Assembly: GCA_019162915.1 (NCBI GenBank)
Contig: JAFLKZ010000042.1
Location: forward strand, 366 to 19,048
Length of the DNA stretch: 18,683 nt
Origin: Campylobacteraceae bacterium
Lineage (GTDB): Bacteria > Campylobacterota > Campylobacteria > Campylobacterales > Sulfurospirillaceae
Reading direction: 5' to 3'
The notes beneath the pieces were generated by a model. That model was not told the DNA's origin. It saw only the letters and a list, made by a program, of their open reading frames with translations, and did not search any database. The translations under genes and the position numbers were made by a program. Below are positions 7,752 to 15,644 of this stretch, in pieces (position 1 is the first letter of the stretch; each line of letters starts with the position of its first letter).

Positions 7752-8309
7752 TTAATTTAAAAAATAGCGAATGGAAGCAACTCCATAAACGCCTATTTTG
7801 GCACAAGCACTTATCTGCGTATCGGAGATAATACCACCAAGCGCAAAACATTTGATAGAGATTTTATCATTTATTTCTTTTAACTTCTCTAAACCAAGAG
7901 GCTCGCCTTTGTTAGGTGTAGCAAATATTGGGCTCATCGTGATAGCATCTGCCCCCAATGACTCAGCTCTTTGTGCCTCTTCTAAACTATGGGTACTGAT
8001 CGTAACTTTAAGATTTAATGCTTTTGCTTTGATGATATCATTCATTGCATGAGAAGGTAAATGTATTCCATCGAAACCAAGCTTTGATGCGAGCAAAAAA
8101 TCAGTATGTAGATACAATTTAAGCTGAGGAAAAGTAGTATAAATTGTCTTCAATGCTTGCGCTAAAAGATGATAATCTTGGGTTACTTTATCCCTAAGAC
8201 AAATAAAATCTGGTTGATGAATACGCGTTACATATAAGAGTTTGGAGATGAAAAAATCTGGTTGAGAAGTAAAATATTGAGGGTCAGTAATCAGATATTT
8301 TTTTATCAT
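7752..8309 (-). CDS. Thiamine phosphate synthase / TenI family protein
   Basis: This 185-residue TIM-barrel protein of the ThiE/TenI superfamily begins KKYLITDP. It shows FICLRDK (ThiE: QLRxK), a GFDGIHLP segment (ThiE: GADGVHLGQxD), STHSLEEAQRAESLGAD, SPIFATPNKGEPLGLEKL and ALGGI. ThiE joins the pyrimidine and thiazole units to make thiamine phosphate. Here the HLGQxD site reads HLPSH, and no other thi gene is adjacent, so it may be a TenI-like isomerase or a diverged paralogue rather than the main ThiE. I chose the ATG at 8309; a TTG at 8321 would add four residues. Either start overlaps the upstream gene (26 or 38 bases). gatB follows after 12 bases. Confidence 0.75.
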   Translation of the reverse strand: MIKKYLITDPQYFTSQPDFFISKLLYVTRIHQPDFICLRDKVTQDYHLLAQALKTIYTTFPQLKLYLHTDFLLASKLGFDGIHLPSHAMNDIIKAKALNLKVTISTHSLEEAQRAESLGADAITMSPIFATPNKGEPLGLEKLKEINDKISIKCFALGGIISDTQISACAKIGVYGVASIRYFLN

Positions 8310-8568
8310 CTTTTTGTACAATCTTTTCTAGTAATTTTGTTTGCTTCTTTAACTCTTCTAGTTTCTCTATTTGAATTTGAGCCATCTCAAAAATAACAAC
8401 GAAAAAAAAGCCTGTAAGGAAAAGAAAAAAACTAATTAAAAGTGCAATTAAAAATCCAAAGGGAGAAAAAAGAAGAAAAGCATAAGCACCACCAGCTATT
8501 GCAAAGGCCCAAGAAGAGCCTTGCAAAAAACTAAGTAATTTTTCAAAAGTAGTACGATTTTTAAACAA
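8284..8568 (-). CDS. Small two-helix membrane protein of unknown function downstream of atpB
   Basis: The protein has 94 residues. Two adjacent hydrophobic segments (about 17-36 and 38-62) are followed by a charged heptad-like tail (IQIEKLEELKKQTKLLEKIV) that could form a coiled coil, so it is probably an inner-membrane protein with a cytoplasmic tail. I do not know its function. A similar small gene follows atpB in C. jejuni (Cj1203c, from memory), so it may assist the F0 sector or merely be a conserved neighbour. An in-frame TAG just upstream leaves TTG at 8568 as the earliest start, with only a weak ribosome site, 13 bases after the atpB stop. Its end overlaps the ThiE-like start. Confidence 0.75.
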   Translation of the reverse strand: MFKNRTTFEKLLSFLQGSSWAFAIAGGAYAFLLFSPFGFLIALLISFFLFLTGFFFVVIFEMAQIQIEKLEELKKQTKLLEKIVQKDDKKISDY

Positions 8569-8581
8569 AGAATACTACTTT

Positions 8582-9259
8582 TTAGTGGTCGTTACTAATA
8601 AGAACAGCACCAGCTAAATAAACATATGTCAAAATCATAAAAATAAATGCTTGAAGTATGCCTGAAAATGTCAACAATGCATAAGCAGGAAGTGGCGCAA
8701 TCCAAGGTGCAAGCATCAAAATAACCGCAAGAAATAAATCATCGCCTTTAATATTTCCAAATAAACGGAAAGATAAAGAGATAATACGAGAAAGATGAGA
8801 AACTACCTCGATAGGAAACATCAATGGAGCTAAAATTTTCAAAGGTCCCATAAAATGTCCAAAATAGTGAATAACACCATTGACTCTTATACCTTCAAAG
8901 TTATAATAAGTAAATACGATAAGTGCCAATGCTAATGTCATATTTAGGTTACTAGAAGGCGCTTCAAAGCCTGGAATAATACCTATAAAGTTTGCAAAGA
9001 AAACTATCAAACCTAATGTTGCAACAAGTGGCAAGTATTTACGTGCCAAATCTTCACCAATAACATCTTTTCCCATAGCAATTACGCCTTCTAAGTAGGC
9101 TTCCATGAGATTTTGGACACCACTTGGAACCAATTGCATTTTTGTTGTAGCAAGCTTAGCAAGAACAAGAACAATTCCCGCAACAAGCAAAATATGCGAT
9201 ACAAATATGAAACCATGTGAGTGATCAATAAGGCCTAAAAATGTAAAAATCTGATTCAT
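8582..9259 (-). CDS. atpB: ATP synthase F0 subunit a
   Basis: Subunit a forms the stationary half-channels for protons against the c-ring. The 225 residues are the compact size of this phylum. The essential arginine is R165 in LSFRLFGN, and the GDDLFLAVILMLAPW and ILQAFIFMILTYVYL (Q203) segments complete the channel helices. A strong Shine-Dalgarno (AAGGAAAA) lies before the ATG. It heads the seven-gene - strand run and is separated from the other atp genes, as is usual in Campylobacterota, where atpB is not in the main F1 operon. Confidence 0.96.
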   Translation of the reverse strand: MNQIFTFLGLIDHSHGFIFVSHILLVAGIVLVLAKLATTKMQLVPSGVQNLMEAYLEGVIAMGKDVIGEDLARKYLPLVATLGLIVFFANFIGIIPGFEAPSSNLNMTLALALIVFTYYNFEGIRVNGVIHYFGHFMGPLKILAPLMFPIEVVSHLSRIISLSFRLFGNIKGDDLFLAVILMLAPWIAPLPAYALLTFSGILQAFIFMILTYVYLAGAVLISNDH

Positions 9260-9303
9260 TACACTTTTCCTTCATTAATAAATTTTGGAGATTGTACCTT
9301 TAA

Positions 9304-9328
9304 ATCATTTAATACTTGATTAAATGAT
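9304..9328 (-). terminator. Hairpin after 4-oxalocrotonate tautomerase gene
   Basis: ATCATTTAA and TTAAATGAT form a perfect nine-base-pair stem around a seven-base loop, beginning two bases past the tautomerase stop. Its position suggests a terminator separating the upstream run from the atpB operon. The stem is AT-rich and only an imperfect T-rich tail (TTTAAAG) follows on the - strand. The 71-base gap also holds a possible -10 for atpB (TACAAT, 9291-9296, - strand). Confidence 0.4.
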
Positions 9329-9330
9329 AC

Positions 9331-9534
9331 TTAGTGGTTATTTTTTCGTATCTCTGTCACTTGTTTTCCACCTATTCCCCAGTTATCGGTGTCAACTTCT
9401 TCTATCACAACAACTGTTGTAGCAGGATTTTTACCTAAAATATCTACAAGAAGCTTTGTTGCACCCTCAATCAACTTTTGTTTTTGCTCTTTAGTGGCAC
9501 CTTCTTTGGTGATTTTAATATTGATATAGGGCAT
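9331..9534 (-). CDS. 4-oxalocrotonate tautomerase family protein (DmpI-like)
   Basis: This 67-residue small tautomerase follows the beta-alpha-beta pattern MPYINIKITKEG..., in which Pro2 becomes the catalytic N-terminal proline after methionine removal. VVVIEEVDTDNWGIGGK matches the hexameric 4-OT/DmpI subgroup. The family interconverts keto and enol forms of small 2-oxo acids; the physiological substrate here is unknown, as no catabolic pathway is nearby. A near-perfect ribosome site (AAGGAG, five bases before ATG) overlaps the stop region of the SulP gene nine bases upstream. It is the last gene of its run and is followed by a hairpin. Confidence 0.9.
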   Translation of the reverse strand: MPYINIKITKEGATKEQKQKLIEGATKLLVDILGKNPATTVVVIEEVDTDNWGIGGKQVTEIRKNNH

Positions 9535-9543
9535 AAATACTCC

Positions 9544-11238
9544 TTAGATTGTATTTAAAAGTAATTGATTCGCTCTTAATAAAGCATCATCTATATTATT
9601 GGTTATATTTTCATTTCCTATTTTGTTATCAAATCCAAAACGACTCATTTTTATCTTAATATGCTCATTAACACCTGATAAAACAAGCGTTGTTCCATTG
9701 TTATGACAAAGTTCATAAAACTCTTCAAGTGCATGTAAACCTGTTGCATCAACCATAGGGACATGTCTCATTCTTAAGATAAAAACCAAAGGAGGTGATT
9801 TTACAAAATCAAGTATATTTTTGAGCCTATCTGCAACACCGAAGAAAAAAGGCCCATCTATTTCATAAACTTCAACATTCGAAGGAACTATCTTACATGT
9901 AATAGCGTTTTTATCATCTTCATCCATCCTCTCTTCTGAGTCAAAATGAAGTGAAAAATCTTTCTTTTTGTCAATAATACCGGTTACATCAATCATACGT
10001 TTTATAAATAAAAGAGCCGCAAGCATAATACCTGTTTGCACACCTGTATTTAAATCTATAAGAACTGTCAGAAAAAATGTCATCAAAAGAACAATGGTAT
10101 CATTACGTTCAGATTTCAATGCTATCGCTTTAAAATGATGAAATTCGCTCATATTCCATGCCACCACAATCAAAATTGCAGCCAGCGAAGCAAGGGGAAT
10201 CATCATAATCAGTTTAGAAAAGAAAAACATAAAAATAAAGAGCATAAGGGCATGAACAATTCCAGAAATTGGGCTAAAAGCACCTGCTTTGATGTTAGTA
10301 GCAGTTCTTGCTATCGCTCCAGTTGCAGCAATTCCTCCAAACATAGTTGAAGCGACATTGGCTACGCCTTGTGCCATTAACTCTTTATTGGAATGATGTC
10401 TATCTCCTGTCATTCCATCTGCTACTACGCAAGAAAGAAGTGACTCAATAGCTCCAAGCAAAGCTATAGTGATAGCATCTGGAAAGACTGCTCTTATTTT
10501 TTCGAGTGAGAAAGTTGGAAGTGTTGGGCTAGGAAGCATTGAAGGCAGTGCTCCAAATTTTGAGCCTATTGTTTCAACAGGTAATTTAAAAAGGTAAACA
10601 ATCAGCGAAAAAACAACAATCACAACAATAGCTGCAGGAACGCGTGGATAAAGATGACGAAGTTTGATCAGTAATGTAACACTAATCACACCAATAATTA
10701 AAGAAAAATAATTTATATGAGAAACTTCTACTGCGTAAAGCACCCATTGCTCTGTAAATTCTACTGGCATTTTATCGATAGGAAATCCAAAAAAATCTTT
10801 CATTTGTGAAGAAAATATAATCAAAGCAATACCCGTCGTAAAACCTACTGTCACAGGATAAGGAATGTATTTTATAATATTACCGAGTTTAAAAGCTCCC
10901 ATCAAAAAAAGCATAATTCCTGCTAATATCGTCGCAATAACTAAGCCATCATAGCCATGTTTCATAATAACAGCATACAAAACAACAACAAATGCGCCCG
11001 TAGGTCCACCAACTTGATAACGACTTCCACCTAAAAAAGAGATGATAAATCCCGCAACAATAGCCGTAAAAATACCTTTTTCAGGACTCACGCCACTAGC
11101 AATTGCAAATGCCATAGCGAGAGGTAACGCTATTATAGCTACTGTTGAACCTGCGATAAAATCAGACGATAAATTTGAAAAACTGTAGCCATCTCTTAAA
11201 ATAGTAATACTTCTAGGTAACCAAAATTTTAAACGCAA
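9544..11238 (-). CDS. SulP family anion transporter with STAS domain
   Basis: This 564-residue protein belongs to the SLC26/SulP family. Residues about 20-420 form the multi-helix membrane domain with the LGGSRYQVGGPTGAF signature (69-83). Residues about 450-560 form a cytoplasmic STAS domain with VPMVDATGLHALEEF (D497). Family members carry sulfate, bicarbonate or dicarboxylates; the substrate cannot be told from sequence alone. The start is TTG, supported by AAAGGA seven bases upstream and overlapping the stop region of the TIGR02757 gene. No in-frame ATG lies near. Two palindrome-type motifs (9731, partial; 9893, full) lie within it. Confidence 0.92.
   Translation of the reverse strand: MRLKFWLPRSITILRDGYSFSNLSSDFIAGSTVAIIALPLAMAFAIASGVSPEKGIFTAIVAGFIISFLGGSRYQVGGPTGAFVVVLYAVIMKHGYDGLVIATILAGIMLFLMGAFKLGNIIKYIPYPVTVGFTTGIALIIFSSQMKDFFGFPIDKMPVEFTEQWVLYAVEVSHINYFSLIIGVISVTLLIKLRHLYPRVPAAIVVIVVFSLIVYLFKLPVETIGSKFGALPSMLPSPTLPTFSLEKIRAVFPDAITIALLGAIESLLSCVVADGMTGDRHHSNKELMAQGVANVASTMFGGIAATGAIARTATNIKAGAFSPISGIVHALMLFIFMFFFSKLIMMIPLASLAAILIVVAWNMSEFHHFKAIALKSERNDTIVLLMTFFLTVLIDLNTGVQTGIMLAALLFIKRMIDVTGIIDKKKDFSLHFDSEERMDEDDKNAITCKIVPSNVEVYEIDGPFFFGVADRLKNILDFVKSPPLVFILRMRHVPMVDATGLHALEEFYELCHNNGTTLVLSGVNEHIKIKMSRFGFDNKIGNENITNNIDDALLRANQLLLNTI
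9893..9902. repeat. TTACATGTAA palindrome, copy 3 (in sulP gene)
   Basis: Exact palindrome; read on the - strand in a different codon frame (ITCK). A half-match TGCATGTAAAC lies nearby at 9730-9740. Confidence 0.7.
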
Positions 11239-11249
11239 CGTATAATCCT

Positions 11250-12017
11250 TTAATCTAAAATTTTCTCTTGCCCCAAACGATAGAGTGCAAAATCATATTT
11301 AACAGGATCCTCTTTATCTAACTTTCGTAGCGACTCTGTCAACTCTAAGACAGCTTTAAAATCATAGCTATCTCTCTGTATAAATCCTATTTTCTTTCCT
11401 ATTTTAAACGTATGGGTATCTAGGGGTACGAGTAAATCACGTTTATTGACACCACGCCAAAGTCCTAAATCTAGATTATCATCCCTAACCATCCATCTCA
11501 AAAACATATGAAATCTCTTATAAGGTGATGTTGACTTCGCGTGAGGTATTTTACCTAATAAAAACTCATATCCACGTGAACGATAAGAATTTAAGTCATA
11601 TAAAAAAGTGATAAGTTCACATAAACCCGCCATTACATCGTGATTTTTGTTATAACCACGTAAAAAAACAGATTCCAATGTATCTTTTTTATCTTTTGCT
11701 CTTTTGCATGTAAGAAAAATTTCTTGAACATCTCGTGAAGTCTGAAAGCGATAATAGTGATTTTCGAAGCTTTGTTTTAGCACTAAATCATTTGCATTAA
11801 GAAGTGAAAAATCAAGACTATTTAAAAAATTCACTATCAAACTAGCTTTACCATAAGAAAAAAGTGCACAAATAAGGGCAATATGTTCATCTTTATATCT
11901 TGAAGCTACCATCAAAGGATCTGGTTTCTCTAAAGAAAGTTCGTTTAGTGTATTTCTATTATCTACTTCTTGTTTCAAAAAAGCCAAAATATCAGGCAAT
12001 AAAAGCATCTTTTTCAT
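11250..12017 (-). CDS. TIGR02757 (DUF2400) family protein
   Basis: This 255-residue cytoplasmic protein matches the conserved bacterial TIGR02757/DUF2400 family as I know it. Matching segments are DPLMVASRYKDEHIALICALFSYGK near the N-terminus, the central SPYKRFHMFLRWMVRDD, and VPLDTHTFKIGKKIGF followed by DPVKYDFALYRLGQ. The C-terminal half resembles a helix-hairpin-helix DNA-glycosylase-like fold, but no function is established to my knowledge. The start lies inside the end of the permease gene (26-base overlap); ATG at 12008 is an alternative. It is followed by SulP with almost no gap. Confidence 0.85.
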   Translation of the reverse strand: MKKMLLLPDILAFLKQEVDNRNTLNELSLEKPDPLMVASRYKDEHIALICALFSYGKASLIVNFLNSLDFSLLNANDLVLKQSFENHYYRFQTSRDVQEIFLTCKRAKDKKDTLESVFLRGYNKNHDVMAGLCELITFLYDLNSYRSRGYEFLLGKIPHAKSTSPYKRFHMFLRWMVRDDNLDLGLWRGVNKRDLLVPLDTHTFKIGKKIGFIQRDSYDFKAVLELTESLRKLDKEDPVKYDFALYRLGQEKILD

Positions 12018-12801
12018 TACTCTTAGCTTGTAGGTAATCAGAAATATTAATCAAAGAAAAAGTTACTAAAAAGATAAGGAATCCAGGGAAAAAACTGAGC
12101 CACCATGCGATATCGATGACTTCTTTTCCCTCACTCAAAATAACTCCCCAACTAATTTGCGGTGGCGTTATGCCAATGCCTAAAAAGCTCAAACCACTTT
12201 CAGCTAGTATCGCGCCACTAAATCCAAAGGTAAAACTGATAAAAAAGATAGGCGCGAGTAAAGGGGCAAAATACTTAAAAACAATCTTCCTATTGCTGAC
12301 ATGTGAGAGTTTTAAAATTTTGATAAAAGGGGCATTAGATATCGCAAAACTTTCACTGCGTATCATCCTTGCCATACCCATCCAGCCTGTAATTGAAATC
12401 ACAATTACCAAAACCCAAAGAGAAGCACTAATGTAACTAATCAAGGCTAGCAGAAGAAAAAAAGTAGGGAAAGTTAAAAAAAGATCAATTATCACAATAA
12501 TTGTTTTATCAACATTTTTTTGAAAAAAACCTGCACTAATTCCTATCATTAGTCCAAAAAAACTAGCAATAATCGAACTTAAGATACCGATAATTAAAGA
12601 AATTTGTCCCCCTATCATCACTCTTGCCATCACATCACGACCCAATCTATCTGTGCCTAAAATATGTTCAAAAGAGGGAGATAAAAGAATTTTTTGAGGA
12701 TTTAAATCATAGGCAGAAATTGTATATAAGTAAGGCAAAATAAAGCAAAATAAAAAAATGAGCACCAAAATAATGGCGCTCATTAGAGGAATTTTTTTCA
12801 C
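11992..12801 (-). CDS. ABC transporter permease, OppC/DppC type (orphan)
   Basis: This 269-residue inner-membrane permease has an N-terminal anchoring helix and the OppC lead-in HILGTDRLGRDVMARVMIGG. About five further helices follow, with the EAA loop region SESGLSFLGIGITPPQISWG near residues 205-225. Homologues pair with a DppB/OppB permease, two ATPases and a binding protein to import oligopeptides or nickel complexes; none of these is adjacent. The start is GTG at 12801 sharing its first base with the flgK stop (TAGTG), with no strong ribosome site, so translation is likely coupled to flgK. The next ATG (12783) would remove six residues. The flagellar location is odd for a transporter subunit. 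Confidence 0.88.
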   Translation of the reverse strand: MKKIPLMSAIILVLIFLFCFILPYLYTISAYDLNPQKILLSPSFEHILGTDRLGRDVMARVMIGGQISLIIGILSSIIASFFGLMIGISAGFFQKNVDKTIIVIIDLFLTFPTFFLLLALISYISASLWVLVIVISITGWMGMARMIRSESFAISNAPFIKILKLSHVSNRKIVFKYFAPLLAPIFFISFTFGFSGAILAESGLSFLGIGITPPQISWGVILSEGKEVIDIAWWLSFFPGFLIFLVTFSLINISDYLQAKSNEKDAFIA

Positions 12802-14648
12802 TATGATTTAATACCTAAAAGGACATCTAACATTTGGTCAATGGTCGTTATAATTTTTGCATTAGCACTATAAGCTGTTTGAAATTTCATAAGATTTGCG
12901 AGTTCTTCGTCAACACTTACACCACTGATGGATTGAAATTCACTATTAACGGTATTAAATAAAGCTGTATTGGTATCGTAACTTTTAATAGCGCGCTCTC
13001 CATCAGTTGCAATATTAGTTGTAATAAATCGATAAAAACCTTCAATAGTTTCAGTAGCAGTAGATCCATTTTTACGATAAAAGCTAAGCTTATCATATTG
13101 CATTTGGACTATATCATTGGCAACTTTATTATTTCCTGCAATGGGCGCATTATATCCTTCTATTGAAGAGGGATCTTTTTTAAATTCACTCTTAACATCA
13201 ATATTGGAAGCATTAGTTCCCGAAAAAAACTGACTAATTCCCGTAACTCCTGGAAAATTTGTACCATGATCAACAATAGCGATGCTATAACCATCTAAAT
13301 TATTTTTAGGAGATAAACTAAAGGTTCCATTACTCACAAATGTAGCTGTAAAGTAATCATCAACATCATTAAGTCCATTATTATCGGCATTATCATCGGT
13401 ACTTGTATTAAACTGTGTCAAAATACTTTTCGAAAAAGTATCATCACCCATTGTTGTTGTTGAACCAACACTAATACTTTTTTTGGATACTTCTTTGCCT
13501 GCGCTATCATATACAATAACATCAAATGTACCATTTTCTAAATTTGTGTAAATATTTTTAAGAGAAGTATCACTAGCAACATCACTCATCAAAGGAGATT
13601 GCATCATTTTTTGAGCACTTTGTGCATAAATATTGTTAGTTTCAGTAATTAATGTTTGCGCAAAAGTATCCAAATCATCAACATAGCCTTGAATTGTTCC
13701 ATCTATTGGAAAGCCATTATTAACATTACTATCTAAAACTCTACCGCGAAGGTCGAGCATGGCACCGACTTTTCCACCTTGTAATTGCTCTGTCATGTTA
13801 TAGCGTTTACCATCTTGCGTTTCAGAATAAACAGAGTAGTAGTTACTTTCATTACCTGTATTATCTATCACCAAAGGATGAAAAGTGGCACCATCTACAA
13901 ATGAACTTCCAGCGATATTGAGATAATAATCCACACCTTGGTCAGTCATATTGGGGTCAACATCATTTCGACTGATAATGGCACCTTTTGAAACAGAAAA
14001 ATCAACTAATTTTGCTAAAGTGAGTTCTAATTGATCTCTTTGGTCTCTTAAATCATTGGCATTGTTGCCTTGGATAGATTCAACATTGCCAATTTGCTTG
14101 TTGACATCTGCAAGTTTTTGACCAATACTATTAACTTCATCCAAATTTGTTTTGAGTTGTTCATTTAAAGAATCTTGAAGTGTTCTTAATGTGCCTCTTG
14201 AAGTTTGTAAATCTTCTGCTAGTGTTGCGGCATTTTGAACAAGTGCTATCTTTTGTGAACCTTCACTTGCATTTGATGCAAAATCACTCCAACTTTGATA
14301 ATAATCAGCTAAATCCTGAGCAATTCCAACATCTTGAAGGTCGGGAAAATACTGTGCAACTTCTTCAAGTGTTTGTTTTGAATAAGCATCATAGGATTGT
14401 GCATTAGACGTACTTTTGAGCCTTGTGTAGACAAACTCATCATGAATACGCACAATGGAGCTGACACTTACACCCGTTCCTATATCACCTGGTTGTGTGT
14501 GAAATGGTGTACTAGCTGCAAAAACAACTCTTTGTCTGGTATAAAATTCATTATTGGCATTAGCGATATTATGACTGGTTGTTGTAACAGCGGTTTGCGC
14601 ACCAGTAAGACCAGAAATTCCTGTATTTAAAGCACTGAAAAGACTCAT
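12801..14648 (-). CDS. flgK: Flagellar hook-associated protein 1 (FlgK)
   Basis: FlgK forms the first hook-filament junction layer and is exported through the flagellar type III system. The 615 residues begin SLFSALNTGISGLTGAQTAV with the IANANNEFYTRQRV rod/hook signature. The protein ends with SGVSVDEELANLMKFQTAYSANAKIITTIDQMLDVLLG, the paired C-terminal coiled coil of axial proteins. The central part (about 200-500) is rich in D, N, S and T, as in exposed junction domains. The start lies two bases after flgN, its probable chaperone, in the flgM-flgN-flgK run. Confidence 0.96.
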   Translation of the reverse strand: MSLFSALNTGISGLTGAQTAVTTTSHNIANANNEFYTRQRVVFAASTPFHTQPGDIGTGVSVSSIVRIHDEFVYTRLKSTSNAQSYDAYSKQTLEEVAQYFPDLQDVGIAQDLADYYQSWSDFASNASEGSQKIALVQNAATLAEDLQTSRGTLRTLQDSLNEQLKTNLDEVNSIGQKLADVNKQIGNVESIQGNNANDLRDQRDQLELTLAKLVDFSVSKGAIISRNDVDPNMTDQGVDYYLNIAGSSFVDGATFHPLVIDNTGNESNYYSVYSETQDGKRYNMTEQLQGGKVGAMLDLRGRVLDSNVNNGFPIDGTIQGYVDDLDTFAQTLITETNNIYAQSAQKMMQSPLMSDVASDTSLKNIYTNLENGTFDVIVYDSAGKEVSKKSISVGSTTTMGDDTFSKSILTQFNTSTDDNADNNGLNDVDDYFTATFVSNGTFSLSPKNNLDGYSIAIVDHGTNFPGVTGISQFFSGTNASNIDVKSEFKKDPSSIEGYNAPIAGNNKVANDIVQMQYDKLSFYRKNGSTATETIEGFYRFITTNIATDGERAIKSYDTNTALFNTVNSEFQSISGVSVDEELANLMKFQTAYSANAKIITTIDQMLDVLLGIKS

Positions 14649-14650
14649 GA

Positions 14651-15079
14651 CTATGCTCTAATTTTCAAAATTGAAGCAGGCTTATGCTGTGCCATTTTAT
14701 AGCCTTCCATATCTCTTGGAAAGATACTATCAAGCAATGAATTATAAAACTGACTAATGGTAATAACATATTTAGCATATTCTTTGTTGGAAACTTTGAG
14801 TTCTGAAAGTCTCATTTTCATCAAAGTAAGAAGCTCTTTTTGTTGTGTCTCTAGTAACTCTTCTAAAGGTTTTTGGCCGTTTTCTTTCATAAGCTTCATG
14901 AGTTCATTATCGAGTAAAGATTTTTTGTTTTCAAAAGATTGAATTAAATCATTTTTAATTCTACCGCGTTCAAAAATTTCACTATGTTTTGCTACTTTGA
15001 TATCTTCTATGTCTTTTTTAGTTAAATCAATAAGATTTTCTATGTCGGTAATGGCATTGTTTAAATAATGTAGTAACAT
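14651..15079 (-). CDS. flgN: FlgN-type flagellar export chaperone
   Basis: This 142-residue protein is predicted almost entirely helical and highly charged, with long heptad-like stretches (about 10-100), as in FlgN chaperones that hold FlgK and FlgL before export. Sequence similarity in this family is weak, so the call rests mainly on position between flgM and flgK, the same order as in C. jejuni (Cj1464-Cj1466). A clear ribosome site (AAAGGA, six bases before ATG) lies in the 23-base gap after flgM. That gap also contains a small imperfect hairpin. Confidence 0.8.
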   Translation of the reverse strand: MLLHYLNNAITDIENLIDLTKKDIEDIKVAKHSEIFERGRIKNDLIQSFENKKSLLDNELMKLMKENGQKPLEELLETQQKELLTLMKMRLSELKVSNKEYAKYVITISQFYNSLLDSIFPRDMEGYKMAQHKPASILKIRA

Positions 15080-15102
15080 CTTTCATCCTTTAAATGAAGG
15101 AC

Positions 15103-15303
15103 CTAGAACAACTCTTCTGCAACCGCTTGGGCAGTTTTGGACGTATCTACTGTGTAGGTTCCGTTTGCAATCTGCTCTTTAAGTGTGGAAGCTTTATCTA
15201 ACTCTTCACTTTTTTGTGTTTCACTGACACCCTTTGACTCATCGTTTTTAGGGACTGCCTTTTGAACATACGCTGGTGTTTGCGCACTTATATTTGAAAT
15301 CAT
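15103..15303 (-). CDS. flgM: Anti-sigma-28 factor FlgM
   Basis: FlgM has 66 residues. The disordered N-terminal half is followed by the conserved sigma-28-binding C-terminal region with LKEQIANGTYTVDTSKTAQAVAEEL (about residues 41-65). In the family it binds FliA until the basal body or hook is finished. It is shorter than enteric FlgM, as in other Campylobacterota. A near-consensus sigma-28 promoter lies directly upstream (15334-15360), so FliA would drive production of its own inhibitor. Confidence 0.93.
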   Translation of the reverse strand: MISNISAQTPAYVQKAVPKNDESKGVSETQKSEELDKASTLKEQIANGTYTVDTSKTAQAVAEELF

Positions 15304-15333
15304 CTTAAGCCTTTCAATTGTTTTCTAACAACT

Positions 15334-15360
15334 ATATCGCCTAAAATGATAAAATCTTAA
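15334..15360 (-). promoter_or_regulatory. Sigma-28 (FliA) promoter of flgM
   Basis: Read on the - strand, TTAAGATT (15353-15360) and GGCGATAT (15334-15341) are separated by exactly 11 bases. Each matches six of eight positions of the consensus TAAAGTTT-N11-GCCGATAA, including the core CGAT. The -35 element overlaps the flgJ stop codon. Transcription would begin about 20 bases before the flgM ribosome site. Confidence 0.75.
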
Positions 15361-15644
15361 CGACCTTCCTTTAAAAAACTAAATATCATTTCACTAAATC
15401 CAAACTGTCCACTCAAAGAGGTACTCATCGTATCGTTATACATTGAATTGTAGATTTTATCTCCTGCATCTTTAGGGTAAAGTTTACTATCGTTTTTCAT
15501 CGCAATATCTAAAACTTGTTTGATAAAAAAAGCTTCAAATTTATCGGTTTGCTCTTTGAGTAAAGCATCATTCTTACTATTAGGATCGATGCTTTGCTTA
15601 CTATAATTCGCATTCATCAGTGTTAAGCTATTGTCTATTTGCAT
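15357..15644 (-). CDS. flgJ: Rod-binding protein FlgJ (N-terminal domain only)
   Basis: This 95-residue protein corresponds to the rod-capping domain of FlgJ, with KFEAFFIKQVLDIAMKNDSKLY and a C-terminal GFSEMIF segment. The C-terminal muramidase domain of enteric FlgJ is absent. This is normal in Campylobacterota, where a separate lytic enzyme is presumed to open the peptidoglycan. The start is certain: ATG overlaps the flgI stop (TAATG) and has a GGAGG ribosome site seven bases upstream. Confidence 0.93.
   Translation of the reverse strand: MQIDNSLTLMNANYSKQSIDPNSKNDALLKEQTDKFEAFFIKQVLDIAMKNDSKLYPKDAGDKIYNSMYNDTMSTSLSGQFGFSEMIFSFLKEGR

Noticed and set aside
12116..12436. 106-codon + strand open frame opposite the OppC-type permease
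   Set aside because: Mirror of a conserved membrane protein gene; composition is that of an antisense frame.
14680..14694. Possible sigma-54 promoter inside the end of flgN (TGGCAC with GG-N10-GC, - strand)
   Set aside because: The -24 half is perfect but the -12 half is AAGC rather than TTGC, and the bases encode part of FlgN. Kept only as a weak possibility.
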